Below, one piece after another: positions 1 through 6,271 of a stretch of 7,346 bases of DNA. Both the position numbers and the translations under genes were made by a program. The notes beneath the pieces were generated by a model. That model was not told the DNA's origin. It worked only from the letters and a program-made list of their open reading frames with translations, and ran no database searches. Position 1 is the first letter of the stretch. Every line of letters begins with the position of its first letter. Origin of the DNA: Comamonadaceae bacterium (GTDB lineage Bacteria; Pseudomonadota; Gammaproteobacteria; Burkholderiales; Burkholderiaceae_C); assembly GCA_947374505.1 (NCBI GenBank), contig CANCCE010000138.1, forward strand, positions 1 through 7,346, given 5' to 3'.

Positions 1-1007
1 CCGCTCAAAATCACGCAAGGCGCTTCAAACGGCTGGCCTTTTTGCTTCACGGCACGCGCCAGTGCCGCATGCACCTTGCCGACTTCGCGGGACTCGCCTT
101 CCATCTCGTCGCTCAGGATGTAAGCCTTCAGGCCGGCCGCACGGGCCACCTCGGCTGCAGCTTCCAGACTTTGCTGCGGTGTGGCGATCATGTGAACTTC
201 GTGACCCTTGAAAACAGCATCACTGGGTTTCGGGGTTTCGAGTGCACCGCTCTCAAGATCAGCACGCAAAGCCGCTGGCACCTCTATCGCGTAACGCTGC
301 AAGATCGCCAATGCGTCCGCGCAAGTCGTGGCGTCTGGCACGGTCGGTCCGCTGGCGATGATGGACGGGTCGTCGCCCGGCACGTCACTGATGGTCAAAG
401 TGACCACGCGCGCTGGTGCGCAAGCAGCGGCCAGCCGCCCGCCCTTGATGCGGGACAGGTGTTTTCGCACGCAATTCATCTCGCTGATGTTGGCGCCGCT
501 GTTCAGCAATTCTTTGTTGATGCGCTGCTTGTCTTTTAGCGTCAAGCCTTCCGCCGGCAGCGTCAACAAGGCCGAGCCACCGCCTGAAATCAAGCACAGC
601 ACCAGATCGTTTTCAGTCAAGCCTTGCACCATGGCCAAGATACGTTCGGCTGCGGCCAGCCCGGCAGCATCCGGCACCGGGTGGGCGGCTTCGACGATCT
701 CGATGCGCGACTTCAGCCCCACAGGGCGCGGTGGAATATGGTGATACCGCGTGACCACCAGTCCTTCCAATGGGGCGTCTGCGGGCCACAGCGCTTCAAC
801 CGCCTGTGCCATGGAACCACCCGCTTTGCCCGCGCCAATCACGATGGTGCGACCACCACTGTCGCGGCTGGGGGGCGCTGGTAAAAACGCGGCCGTGTTG
901 TGCAGCGGCAAGGCGCGCAGCACGGCGGCTTGGTAGAGACTCAGCAAAAATTCGCGGGGCTGGTCTTGCGGGGAAATAGCGGGGCTGTTGACGTTTTTTG
1001 AAGGCAT
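1..1007 (-). CDS. ttuD: Glycerate 2-kinase / hydroxypyruvate reductase family (TtuD, MOFRL type), C-terminus cut by window edge
   Basis: The frame is open from ATG at 1007 to the window edge (335 codons), so the last roughly 90 residues of a family usually about 420-430 aa long are missing. Family hallmarks are visible: GAGKA at residues 58-62, SGGGSALL at 141-148, the stretch NCVRKHLSRIKGGRLA around 178-193, SDVPGDDPSIIASGPT at 207-222 and SDEMEGESREVG at 299-310. The MOFRL domain would start near 330 and run off the window. Members are annotated either as TtuD hydroxypyruvate reductase (Agrobacterium tartrate cluster) or as ATP-dependent glycerate 2-kinase making 2-phosphoglycerate; sequence alone does not decide. 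It is cytoplasmic. It lies 14 bases after the tarD stop and is the last operon gene seen. There is no strong Shine-Dalgarno, so translational coupling to tarD is likely. In-frame TTG codons at 1016 and 1019 are possible but less likely starts. Confidence 0.9.
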   Translation of the reverse strand, partial: MPSKNVNSPAISPQDQPREFLLSLYQAAVLRALPLHNTAAFLPAPPSRDSGGRTIVIGAGKAGGSMAQAVEALWPADAPLEGLVVTRYHHIPPRPVGLKSRIEIVEAAHPVPDAAGLAAAERILAMVQGLTENDLVLCLISGGGSALLTLPAEGLTLKDKQRINKELLNSGANISEMNCVRKHLSRIKGGRLAAACAPARVVTLTISDVPGDDPSIIASGPTVPDATTCADALAILQRYAIEVPAALRADLESGALETPKPSDAVFKGHEVHMIATPQQSLEAAAEVARAAGLKAYILSDEMEGESREVGKVHAALARAVKQKGQPFEAPCVILS

Positions 1008-1021
1008 AGATCGCAACAACT

Positions 1022-2188
1022 TCAACTCGCCAAGTTCTTCATCTCAGCGTACAAATCGGCCTTGCCTTCAAAGCCAATACCCACCAGTGCGGGCAAGGTC
1101 ACCAGACTGTTCTCGACCTTCACACCATCCGGGAAGCCGCCATAGGGTTGGAACAAATCGGGGTAACTTTCATTGCCGCCCAAGCCCAGGCCAGCCGCAA
1201 TGGCCAGCGACATCTGATGCCCGCCATGGGGAATGCAGCGGCTGGCCGACCAGCCGTGCTCACGCAGCATGTCCAGCGTGCGCAAATATTCGACCAAGCC
1301 ATAGCTGAGTGCGCAGTCAAACTGAAGCCAGTCGCGGTCTGGACGCATGCCGCCGTAGCGAATCAAATTACGGGCATCTTGCATCGAAAAAAGATTCTCA
1401 CCGGTGGCCATGGCGGGCGCGTAATGCGGCGCCAGCTCAGCCTGCAAAGCGTAGTCCAGCGGGTCACCGGCTTCCTCGTACCAAAACAAGTTGTAGCCGG
1501 CCATGGCCTTGGCATAAGCCACCGCCGTCGGCAAATCAAATCGACCGTTGGCGTCCACGGCCAAGCGTTGCCCGGGGCCGAGCAGCTTGAGCACGGCTTC
1601 AATGCGTTGGCAGTCTTCAGCCAGTGGCGCACCGCCAATCTTCATCTTGACCACCGAATAACCGCGGTCTAGGTAGCCCTGCATTTCCCCGGTCAAGCCT
1701 TCCAGCCCTTTGCCGGGCCAGTAGTAACCGCCCGCGGCGTAAACAAACACCTGCCGGTTCGCCGTGCCGTTGCCATACCGCTCGGCCAGCAATTGGTACA
1801 GCGGCTTGTTGGCGATTTTGGCCACCGCGTCCCAGACCGCCATGTCGATGGTGCCGACGGCCACCGAGCGCTCGCCGTGGCCGCCCGGTTTTTCGTTGTT
1901 CATCAAGGTCGCCCAGACCTTGTGCGGGTCAATGTTGTCTTCTGTGTCGTCGAGCAAACTGGCCGGATCAGCTTCGAGCACACGCGGAATAAAACGTTCG
2001 CGCATCAAAGCGCCCTGCCCGTAGCGACCGTTTGAATTGAAGCCGTAACCGATGACCGGTTTGCCGTCCCGCATCACGTCGGTGACCACCGCCACCAGAC
2101 TCAAGGTCATCTTCGAAAAATCAATATAAGCGTTGCGGATGTTCGACTTGATCGGGCGCGTGGACTCGCGGATTTCGGTGATTTTCAA
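1022..2188 (-). CDS. tarD: D(-)-tartrate dehydratase (enolase superfamily, MLE/MR group)
   Basis: The 388-aa protein is the length of the characterised Bradyrhizobium japonicum TarD (389 aa, from memory) and matches its remembered sequence closely along its whole length. TarD dehydrates D-tartrate to oxaloacetate in the cytoplasm using Mg2+. The N-terminal capping domain (about 1-125) includes RNAYIDFSKMT and the NEKPGGHGERS loop (98-108). The barrel carries the KxK pair K181/K183 (motif KMKIGG), metal ligands D212 (VDANGRF), E238 (WYEE) and E264 (GEN), and the general acid/base H321 (PHGGHQ). All the catalytic residues expected for TarD are therefore present. The start must be TTG at 2188: an in-frame TGA lies six codons upstream, the next in-frame ATG would remove 26 residues of the capping domain, and the N-terminus aligns with TarD from this codon. 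A weak GGAAA lies upstream. It sits third in the ttuC operon, 56 bases after the binding-protein gene. Confidence 0.93.
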   Translation of the reverse strand: MKITEIRESTRPIKSNIRNAYIDFSKMTLSLVAVVTDVMRDGKPVIGYGFNSNGRYGQGALMRERFIPRVLEADPASLLDDTEDNIDPHKVWATLMNNEKPGGHGERSVAVGTIDMAVWDAVAKIANKPLYQLLAERYGNGTANRQVFVYAAGGYYWPGKGLEGLTGEMQGYLDRGYSVVKMKIGGAPLAEDCQRIEAVLKLLGPGQRLAVDANGRFDLPTAVAYAKAMAGYNLFWYEEAGDPLDYALQAELAPHYAPAMATGENLFSMQDARNLIRYGGMRPDRDWLQFDCALSYGLVEYLRTLDMLREHGWSASRCIPHGGHQMSLAIAAGLGLGGNESYPDLFQPYGGFPDGVKVENSLVTLPALVGIGFEGKADLYAEMKNLAS

Positions 2189-2218
2189 AGCAGGTTTCCA
2201 GTTTCAATTCATTGAATA

Positions 2219-2239
2219 GCTGCCCCCGCGAACGGCAGC
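2219..2239 (-). other. Possible intercistronic hairpin between the binding-protein gene and tarD
   Basis: GCTGCC at 2219-2224 and GGCAGC at 2234-2239 form a perfect 6-bp inverted repeat around a 9-base loop. It starts a few bases past the stop codon of the binding-protein gene. There is no T-run after it on the minus strand, so it is not a typical intrinsic terminator. In operons such hairpins can protect the upstream message, which would let the binding protein be made in excess over the enzymes. That role is inference; a 6-bp stem can arise by chance in GC-rich DNA. Confidence 0.3.
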
Positions 2240-2244
2240 AGCGC

Positions 2245-3219
2245 TTATTTTTTACCCAAGCCCAGACGCTGTGCGCCTTCAATGTACAGGCTGATGCGCT
2301 CTTTCATGAAAGCGTCCATCTGCGCATTGCCGATGTTGACCAATTCAAAGCCGTTTTTAGCGGCCAGCTCTTTCATCTCCGGGTCGGTGTTCATCGCCAT
2401 CCACATGTCAGCGATTTTTTTTCGGTTCTCGAGCGAAGTCGATTTTGGCACGCCAATGCCGCGGTAAGCACCGTCGACCCAGTCGACACCGAGTTCACGG
2501 AAAGTCGGCACATCCGGCATCAGCGGATGGCGTTTTTCCATGGCCACCGCCAAGGGACGCACCTTGGCCCGGTTGGCAATCGCAAACGGGGTGTAGGTCA
2601 CAGCGCCATCAATCTGCGCGCCGACCACGGCCAGTGTCATGTCGCCTGTGCCTTTGTAGGGCACGTAAATGCTCTTGATGCCGAATGCCGCATTCAGGCG
2701 TTCGTGGGCGGCGTGGTTGGCTGAGTTCAGGCCAGAACCGCCAAGACTCATTTTGCCGGGGTCTTTTTTGGCCGCTGCGATGAATTCAGCAAAGTTTTTG
2801 TGCGGACTGCTTTCAGGCACCACCAGCACGTCGGGGGTGTAATGAAACCAGAAAGCCGGCGTGATGTCTGCCGTCTTGTATTGCACTTGGCCTTCAATCG
2901 GCTGAAAAACAATGTGCGGCAAATTGATGCCGACCACGTTCAGACCGTCGCCGGGCAAGCTGTTCATCTGACCCCACATCAGGCCGCCGCCGGCACCGGC
3001 CTTGTACTGGATGATGGTGTCAATCGCTGCACATTTTTTCTTCAGCACCATTTGCTGGTGACGCGCGGATAAATCCGACTCGCCGCCGGGCGGAAAAGCC
3101 TGCCAATACAGCATGTTTTTCTCAGGGCAAGCGGGCATCGTGGGTGCTGTCTGAGCCATCGCCACAGGGGCAGCGGCGATGCACAAAATACCGATCAAGT
3201 GGCTGATGTTGAACTGCAT
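2245..3219 (-). CDS. Bug/TctC-family periplasmic substrate-binding protein (divergent N-terminal region)
   Basis: This 324-aa protein has the usual length for Bug/TctC solute receptors of tripartite tricarboxylate transporters. A signal peptide covers about residues 1-22 (hydrophobic LIGILCIAAAPVAM, cleavage expected after AMA), so the product is periplasmic. Family features are FPPGG at 42-46 followed by SDLSARH, KAGAGGGL at 73-80, VPYKGTGDM at 186-194, AQIDGAVTY at 201-209, RPLAV at 221-225 and the PDVPTFRELG block at 235-244. The usual opening 'YPxKPIxxVVPFPPGG' is replaced by CPEKNMLYWQAFPPGG. The only cysteines of the mature protein are C31 and C63, which could form a disulfide. The start is clear: AAGGAGA (3227-3233, minus strand) lies 7 bases before ATG. 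Its place between ttuC and tarD suggests it binds tartrate, malate or a related diacid. The ligand is inferred, and no TctA/TctB membrane genes are in view. Confidence 0.88.
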   Translation of the reverse strand: MQFNISHLIGILCIAAAPVAMAQTAPTMPACPEKNMLYWQAFPPGGESDLSARHQQMVLKKKCAAIDTIIQYKAGAGGGLMWGQMNSLPGDGLNVVGINLPHIVFQPIEGQVQYKTADITPAFWFHYTPDVLVVPESSPHKNFAEFIAAAKKDPGKMSLGGSGLNSANHAAHERLNAAFGIKSIYVPYKGTGDMTLAVVGAQIDGAVTYTPFAIANRAKVRPLAVAMEKRHPLMPDVPTFRELGVDWVDGAYRGIGVPKSTSLENRKKIADMWMAMNTDPEMKELAAKNGFELVNIGNAQMDAFMKERISLYIEGAQRLGLGKK

Positions 3220-3242
3220 GAGAGTGTCTCCTTGGGTGGGTT

Positions 3243-4316
3243 CTAGTGACCGTCGCGCAGCAACTGACAGACGGCGTCGGTCACTTGCGCGGTCGTAGCC
3301 TGGCCGCCGAGGTCACGCGTGTGCAAGCGGACATCAGCCGTCACGGTCTCAATCGCCTGCATGAGTTGCGCCGCTTCTTGCGGCAGGCCAAGGTGCTCAA
3401 GCATCATCACGCAAGACCAAAACGTGCCAATCGGATTCGCCAAGCCCAGCCCCATGATGTCAAAGGCTGAACCGTGAATCGGTTCAAACATGGACGGGTA
3501 ACGGCGCTCAGGATCGATGTTGCCGGTGGGCGCAATGCCCAGACTTCCGGCTAACGCAGCGGCCAAGTCGCTCAACACGTCAGCATGCAGATTGGTGGCG
3601 ACCAGCGTGTCCAGCGTGGCCGGGCGATTGACCATGCGGGCGGTGCAGGCATCGACCAGTTCTTTGTCCCAAGTGACATCGGGAAACTCTTGACTGATCT
3701 GCACGGCAATCTCATCCCACATCACCATGGCATGGCGCTGCGCATTGGATTTGGTCACCACCGTCAGCAGTTTGCGCGGGCGCGATTGGGCCAGCTTAAA
3801 AGCGAAACGCATGATGCGCTCAACCCCGGCGCGCGTCAGGATCGACATGTCGGTGGCGACCTCGATCGGGTGACCTTGGTGCACCCGACCGCCAACGCCA
3901 GCGTACTCGCCCTCCGAGTTTTCGCGCACGATGACCCAGTTCAGGTCGTCAGCGCTGCAACGTTTGAGCGGGCTGTCAATGCCGGGCAAGATGCGCGTCG
4001 GCCGCACGTTGGCGTACTGGTCAAAGCCCTGGCAAATCTTCAAACGCAAGCCCCACAAAGTGATGTGGTCCGGGATGTGCGGGTCACCGGCGGAACCGAA
4101 CAAAATCGCGTCCATGGGCCGCAGCGCATCCAGGCCGTCGGCCGGCATCATCACGCCATGTTGGCGGTAGTAGTCGCCGCCCCAGTCGAAACCGTGGAAG
4201 TCAAACTTGAACTTGTTTTGGGTCGCGGCCAGCGTCTGCAACACGGTTTGCCCTGCGGGCACCACCTCTTTGCCAATGCCGTCGCCGGGAATACAGGCTA
4301 TTTTGTATATTTTCAT
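3243..4316 (-). CDS. ttuC: Tartrate dehydrogenase/decarboxylase / D-malate dehydrogenase (isocitrate/isopropylmalate dehydrogenase family)
   Basis: The 357-aa protein is full length for the TtuC/DmlA branch of the beta-decarboxylating dehydrogenases. These NAD+- and divalent-metal-dependent enzymes act on L- and meso-tartrate (to oxaloglycolate or, with decarboxylation, D-glycerate) and on D-malate (to pyruvate and CO2). Visible family residues are GDGIG at 11-15, substrate arginines R91, R105 (NVRP) and R131 (VREN), Y138, K189 (TKSN), acidic metal ligands D222, D246 and D250, and the NAD-side motif EPIHGSAFDIMG at 278-289. The stretch ATNLHADVLSDLAAALAGSLGIAPT is typical of tartrate dehydrogenases. 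It is first in the operon, and its neighbours tarD and ttuD favour tartrate as substrate, but D-malate dehydrogenase (dmlA) is an equal label by sequence. The ATG at 4316 has only a weak AGG nearby. It is divergent from a LysR gene resembling DmlR. Confidence 0.93.
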   Translation of the reverse strand: MKIYKIACIPGDGIGKEVVPAGQTVLQTLAATQNKFKFDFHGFDWGGDYYRQHGVMMPADGLDALRPMDAILFGSAGDPHIPDHITLWGLRLKICQGFDQYANVRPTRILPGIDSPLKRCSADDLNWVIVRENSEGEYAGVGGRVHQGHPIEVATDMSILTRAGVERIMRFAFKLAQSRPRKLLTVVTKSNAQRHAMVMWDEIAVQISQEFPDVTWDKELVDACTARMVNRPATLDTLVATNLHADVLSDLAAALAGSLGIAPTGNIDPERRYPSMFEPIHGSAFDIMGLGLANPIGTFWSCVMMLEHLGLPQEAAQLMQAIETVTADVRLHTRDLGGQATTAQVTDAVCQLLRDGH

Positions 4317-4389
4317 GGCCTGACTTTAGCCATTGCCGAAAGCTCTGCCGGCCCTTAAAGTGATGTCATTGTTTACCTGGGAGTTATCA
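4317..4389. promoter_or_regulatory. Divergent control region between ttuC operon and its LysR regulator
   Basis: This 73-base gap must hold the promoters of both divergent units unless they lie inside coding sequence. It contains CTTT-N11-AAAG (4324-4342), which fits the T-N11-A rule for LysR operators with perfect 4-bp arms. It also contains a longer inverted repeat ACTTTA (4323-4328) / TAAAGT (4356-4361). Binding of the adjacent LysR protein here is the usual arrangement for this family but is inferred. Confidence 0.5.
4333..4361 (+). promoter_or_regulatory. Candidate sigma-70 promoter for the DmlR-like regulator
   Basis: TTGCCG (4333-4338) and TAAAGT (4356-4361) are separated by exactly 17 bases. 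Each matches the -35 (TTGACA) or -10 (TATAAT) consensus at 4 of 6 positions. The -35 box lies inside the CTTT-N11-AAAG dyad (4324-4342), which would suit negative autoregulation. The start of transcription would fall near 4368, about 20 bases before the ATG. Matches of this quality occur by chance. Confidence 0.3.
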
Positions 4390-5325
4390 ATGAGCGCTTC
4401 AGCTTCAGCCCCTTCTGAGATGGCTTTTTTCAGCGCGCTGGTGCGCTGCGGCGGTTTTTCACTGGCAGCCCGCGAGCTGGGCGTGACGACCGCCGCCATC
4501 AGCAAACGGCTGGCGCATTTAGAAGAACGGCTCGGCGTGCGCTTGCTCAACCGCACCACGCGCCGCACCAGTTTGAGCGCTGAGGGCGATATTTACCTGG
4601 CCCATGCGCGCCGCATTCTGGCCGACATCAGCGACATGGAGCAGCTGGTGTCGCAGGCGCACGCCATGCCGCAAGGCCTGCTGCGCATCAATGCCACGCC
4701 GGGTTTCGGCCGTAGCCATGTCGCGCCGCTGATTTCGCGCTTCGTCAAACTCCATGCGGAAGTGCAGGTGCAGTTGCAGCTGACGGTCGATCCGCCGAGT
4801 TTGGCCGACGACACCTTTGACATTTGCATCCGCTTTGGTGAGCCACCCGACGCCCGGGTGATGGCCCGCAAGATCGCACCCAACCGGCGGTTGCTGTGCG
4901 CCTCGCCGGCTTACTTGGCATTGCACGGCGCACCCAAGGTGCCGGGCGACCTGGCACGGCACAACTGCCTGGGCATCCGGCAAGGCGACGATGCTTATGG
5001 CAGCTGGCGACTGTCTTCAGGCAAGCGCATGGAAACCGTCAAGGTGCGCGGCAACCTCAGCACCAGCGATGGCGAAATCGCTGTCGACTGGGCGCTGGAC
5101 GGCCACGGCATCCTCATGCGCGCGGAATGGGACATTGCCAAATACGTCCGCAGTGGCCGTTTAGTACAGGTGCTGGAAGGCTATGAAACGCCACCGGCCG
5201 ACATCCATCTGGTCTATCCGCAACGGCTGCAAATGTCAGCGCGGCTGCGGGCCTTTGTCGATTTCACCGCCAAACATTTTGAAAAATCATCCACCTTGGC
5301 GGCGGGACTGGTCACCGGCTGGTGA
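4390..5325 (+). CDS. LysR-family transcriptional regulator, DmlR-like, likely controls the ttuC operon
   Basis: From ATG at 4390 the product is 311 aa, the usual LysR length. The reading frame extends upstream to a TTG at 4333, but ATG 4390 is preferred because GGGAG (4379-4383) lies 6 bases before it and the winged-helix domain follows at a normal distance. An ATG at 4363 is a second alternative. The N-terminal helix-turn-helix spans about residues 22-41 (GFSLAARELGVTTAAISKRL), followed by LEERLGVRLLNRTTRR (44-59) and the linker helix to about 90. The effector domain (about 96-297) has the block C170-ASPAYLALHG and HNCLGIR at 191-197. The LNRTTRR segment and start of the linker resemble E. 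coli DmlR, which controls the adjacent D-malate dehydrogenase gene. The inducer is probably tartrate or D-malate (inference). Its stop is 2 bases from the stop of the convergent LysR gene. Confidence 0.9.
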   Translation: MSASASAPSEMAFFSALVRCGGFSLAARELGVTTAAISKRLAHLEERLGVRLLNRTTRRTSLSAEGDIYLAHARRILADISDMEQLVSQAHAMPQGLLRINATPGFGRSHVAPLISRFVKLHAEVQVQLQLTVDPPSLADDTFDICIRFGEPPDARVMARKIAPNRRLLCASPAYLALHGAPKVPGDLARHNCLGIRQGDDAYGSWRLSSGKRMETVKVRGNLSTSDGEIAVDWALDGHGILMRAEWDIAKYVRSGRLVQVLEGYETPPADIHLVYPQRLQMSARLRAFVDFTAKHFEKSSTLAAGLVTGW

Positions 5326-5327
5326 TC

Positions 5328-6230
5328 TCACGCCGACTGGCTGCGCGCCCACTCGCGCAAGGCCTCGGCAAACTCCAGCACTGCCGGCGATTTGTTGTCG
5401 GTTCGCCGCAGCAAGTAGACATCACCGCTGACACCCGAGGCTTGAAGTTCGCCTTTGAGCTGGCACAGCACCACGGCGTCTTCGCGCATGCGCACCAGCG
5501 ACGCCGGCACCAAAGACACCCCTAAACCGGCAGCCACCAAGTTCAGGACAGCCGGAATTTCCACCACCTGCTGCACGATACGCGGCGCAAAACCCGCTTG
5601 TACGCAAGCGTCAAAAACACTTTGCGCAAACGCGGAAGACTCCAATCTCAGAAACACGAAGTCCTCGTGTTTGAGTTCAGTCAGCCGGATGCTTTGGCGT
5701 CCAGCCAAGGCGTGGCCGAGCGGCAAGGCGCAAACCAGTGGGTCGCGCCAGAGCAAGGTCGACGTCAACTCACCGTCATTCGGGGCGCTGCGCGACACGC
5801 TCAAGTCCAACTGGCCGGCCCGCAAAGCCTGCACATGGTCTGCCGGCCGCATCTCTTGCAGCACCAGTTCGACACCCGAACGGCGCTCACGAAATTGCTT
5901 GATGAAACTCGGGAACGGCCCCAAAAAATGCGAGCCTGCCAACCCCACCTGCACGCGACCCTCCACCCCTTCGGCGACGCGCCGCACATGGCTGCGCGCG
6001 TCTTCAATGCGCTCCAACACGGCGCGCGCATGGGGCAGCAAAGCCTTGCCAGCTTCGCTGAGTTCAACGCTGCGGCTGGTCCGGTTGAACAGCCGTGCGC
6101 CCAGTTCAGCTTCCAGATTGGCAATCTGGTAACTCAGAGGCGGCTGCGAGACGTGCAGCTTTTGCGCCGCCCGGGTGAAGCTCAGCTCGCTGGCCAGCAC
6201 GGTGAAATAGCGCAACTGCCGAAGGTCCAT
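5328..6230 (-). CDS. LysR-family transcriptional regulator (CatM/BenM-like branch), likely controls maiA
   Basis: The 300-aa protein opens with MDLRQLRYFTVLASELSFTR, typical of the LysR branch containing CatR, CatM and BenM. The helix-turn-helix is at about 18-37 (SFTRAAQKLHVSQPPLSYQI), followed by LEAELGARLFNRTSRSVELSEAG (39-61). The effector-binding domain runs from about 92 to 295 and includes VGLAGSHFLGPFPSFI (95-110), LDLSVSR (141-147) and NLVAAGLGVSLVPAS (230-244). ATG at 6230 gives the standard start; a weak GGAT lies within the repeat just upstream. It is divergent from maiA across 112 bases containing a LysR-type dyad, so regulation of maiA is the natural inference. The effector may be maleate, fumarate or a related diacid, since the branch senses unsaturated diacids such as cis,cis-muconate. 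That is inference, not seen in the sequence. Confidence 0.9.
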   Translation of the reverse strand: MDLRQLRYFTVLASELSFTRAAQKLHVSQPPLSYQIANLEAELGARLFNRTSRSVELSEAGKALLPHARAVLERIEDARSHVRRVAEGVEGRVQVGLAGSHFLGPFPSFIKQFRERRSGVELVLQEMRPADHVQALRAGQLDLSVSRSAPNDGELTSTLLWRDPLVCALPLGHALAGRQSIRLTELKHEDFVFLRLESSAFAQSVFDACVQAGFAPRIVQQVVEIPAVLNLVAAGLGVSLVPASLVRMREDAVVLCQLKGELQASGVSGDVYLLRRTDNKSPAVLEFAEALREWARSQSA

Positions 6231-6261
6231 GATTCATCCAATATCGATATAGATTCATCCA
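6231..6261. repeat. 10-bp direct repeat GATTCATCCA, period 21 bp, flanking a palindrome
   Basis: GATTCATCCA occurs exactly at 6231-6240 and 6252-6261. The 21-base offset is two helical turns, so both copies face the same side of the DNA. Between them lies the perfect palindrome ATATCGATAT (6241-6250). One copy directly abuts the LysR start codon and contains that gene's weak ribosome-binding sequence when read on the minus strand. Confidence 0.8.
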
Positions 6262-6271
6262 TATTATGTAT
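6257..6271. promoter_or_regulatory. Candidate LysR-type operator (T-N11-A dyad)
   Basis: ATCCATATTATGTAT is a 15-bp imperfect palindrome centred on 6264 with one mismatched pair. It obeys the T-N11-A rule (T6258, A6270) and differs by one base from ATAC-N7-GTAT, the operator pattern known for CatM/BenM-type regulators. A degenerate second site (ATCC-N7-ATAT, 6236-6250) lies exactly 21 bases away, as expected for a tetrameric LysR protein contacting two adjacent sites. Binding by the adjacent regulator is inferred. Confidence 0.5.

Noticed and set aside
42..884. Several plus-strand frames of 86-165 codons near the left edge
   Set aside because: They lie opposite the partial ttuD gene, whose minus-strand frame is uninterrupted from 1007 to the edge and carries all expected motifs.
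3585..4358. 257-codon open frame on the plus strand opposite ttuC
   Set aside because: It is fully antisense to a gene with strong family motifs. Its composition (many His, Gln, Arg, Val) is typical of a shadow frame in GC-rich DNA and it matches no family I recognise.
4333..4389. Upstream extension of the DmlR-like regulator to TTG 4333
   Set aside because: The extra 19 residues have no family counterpart and would overlap the likely promoter and operator. ATG 4390 has a well-placed ribosome-binding site.
6241..6250. ATATCGATAT palindrome considered as an insertion target or plasmid iteron
   Set aside because: There is a single short palindrome and no transposase, replication gene or further iteron copies. 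A regulatory role next to the LysR dyad is simpler.
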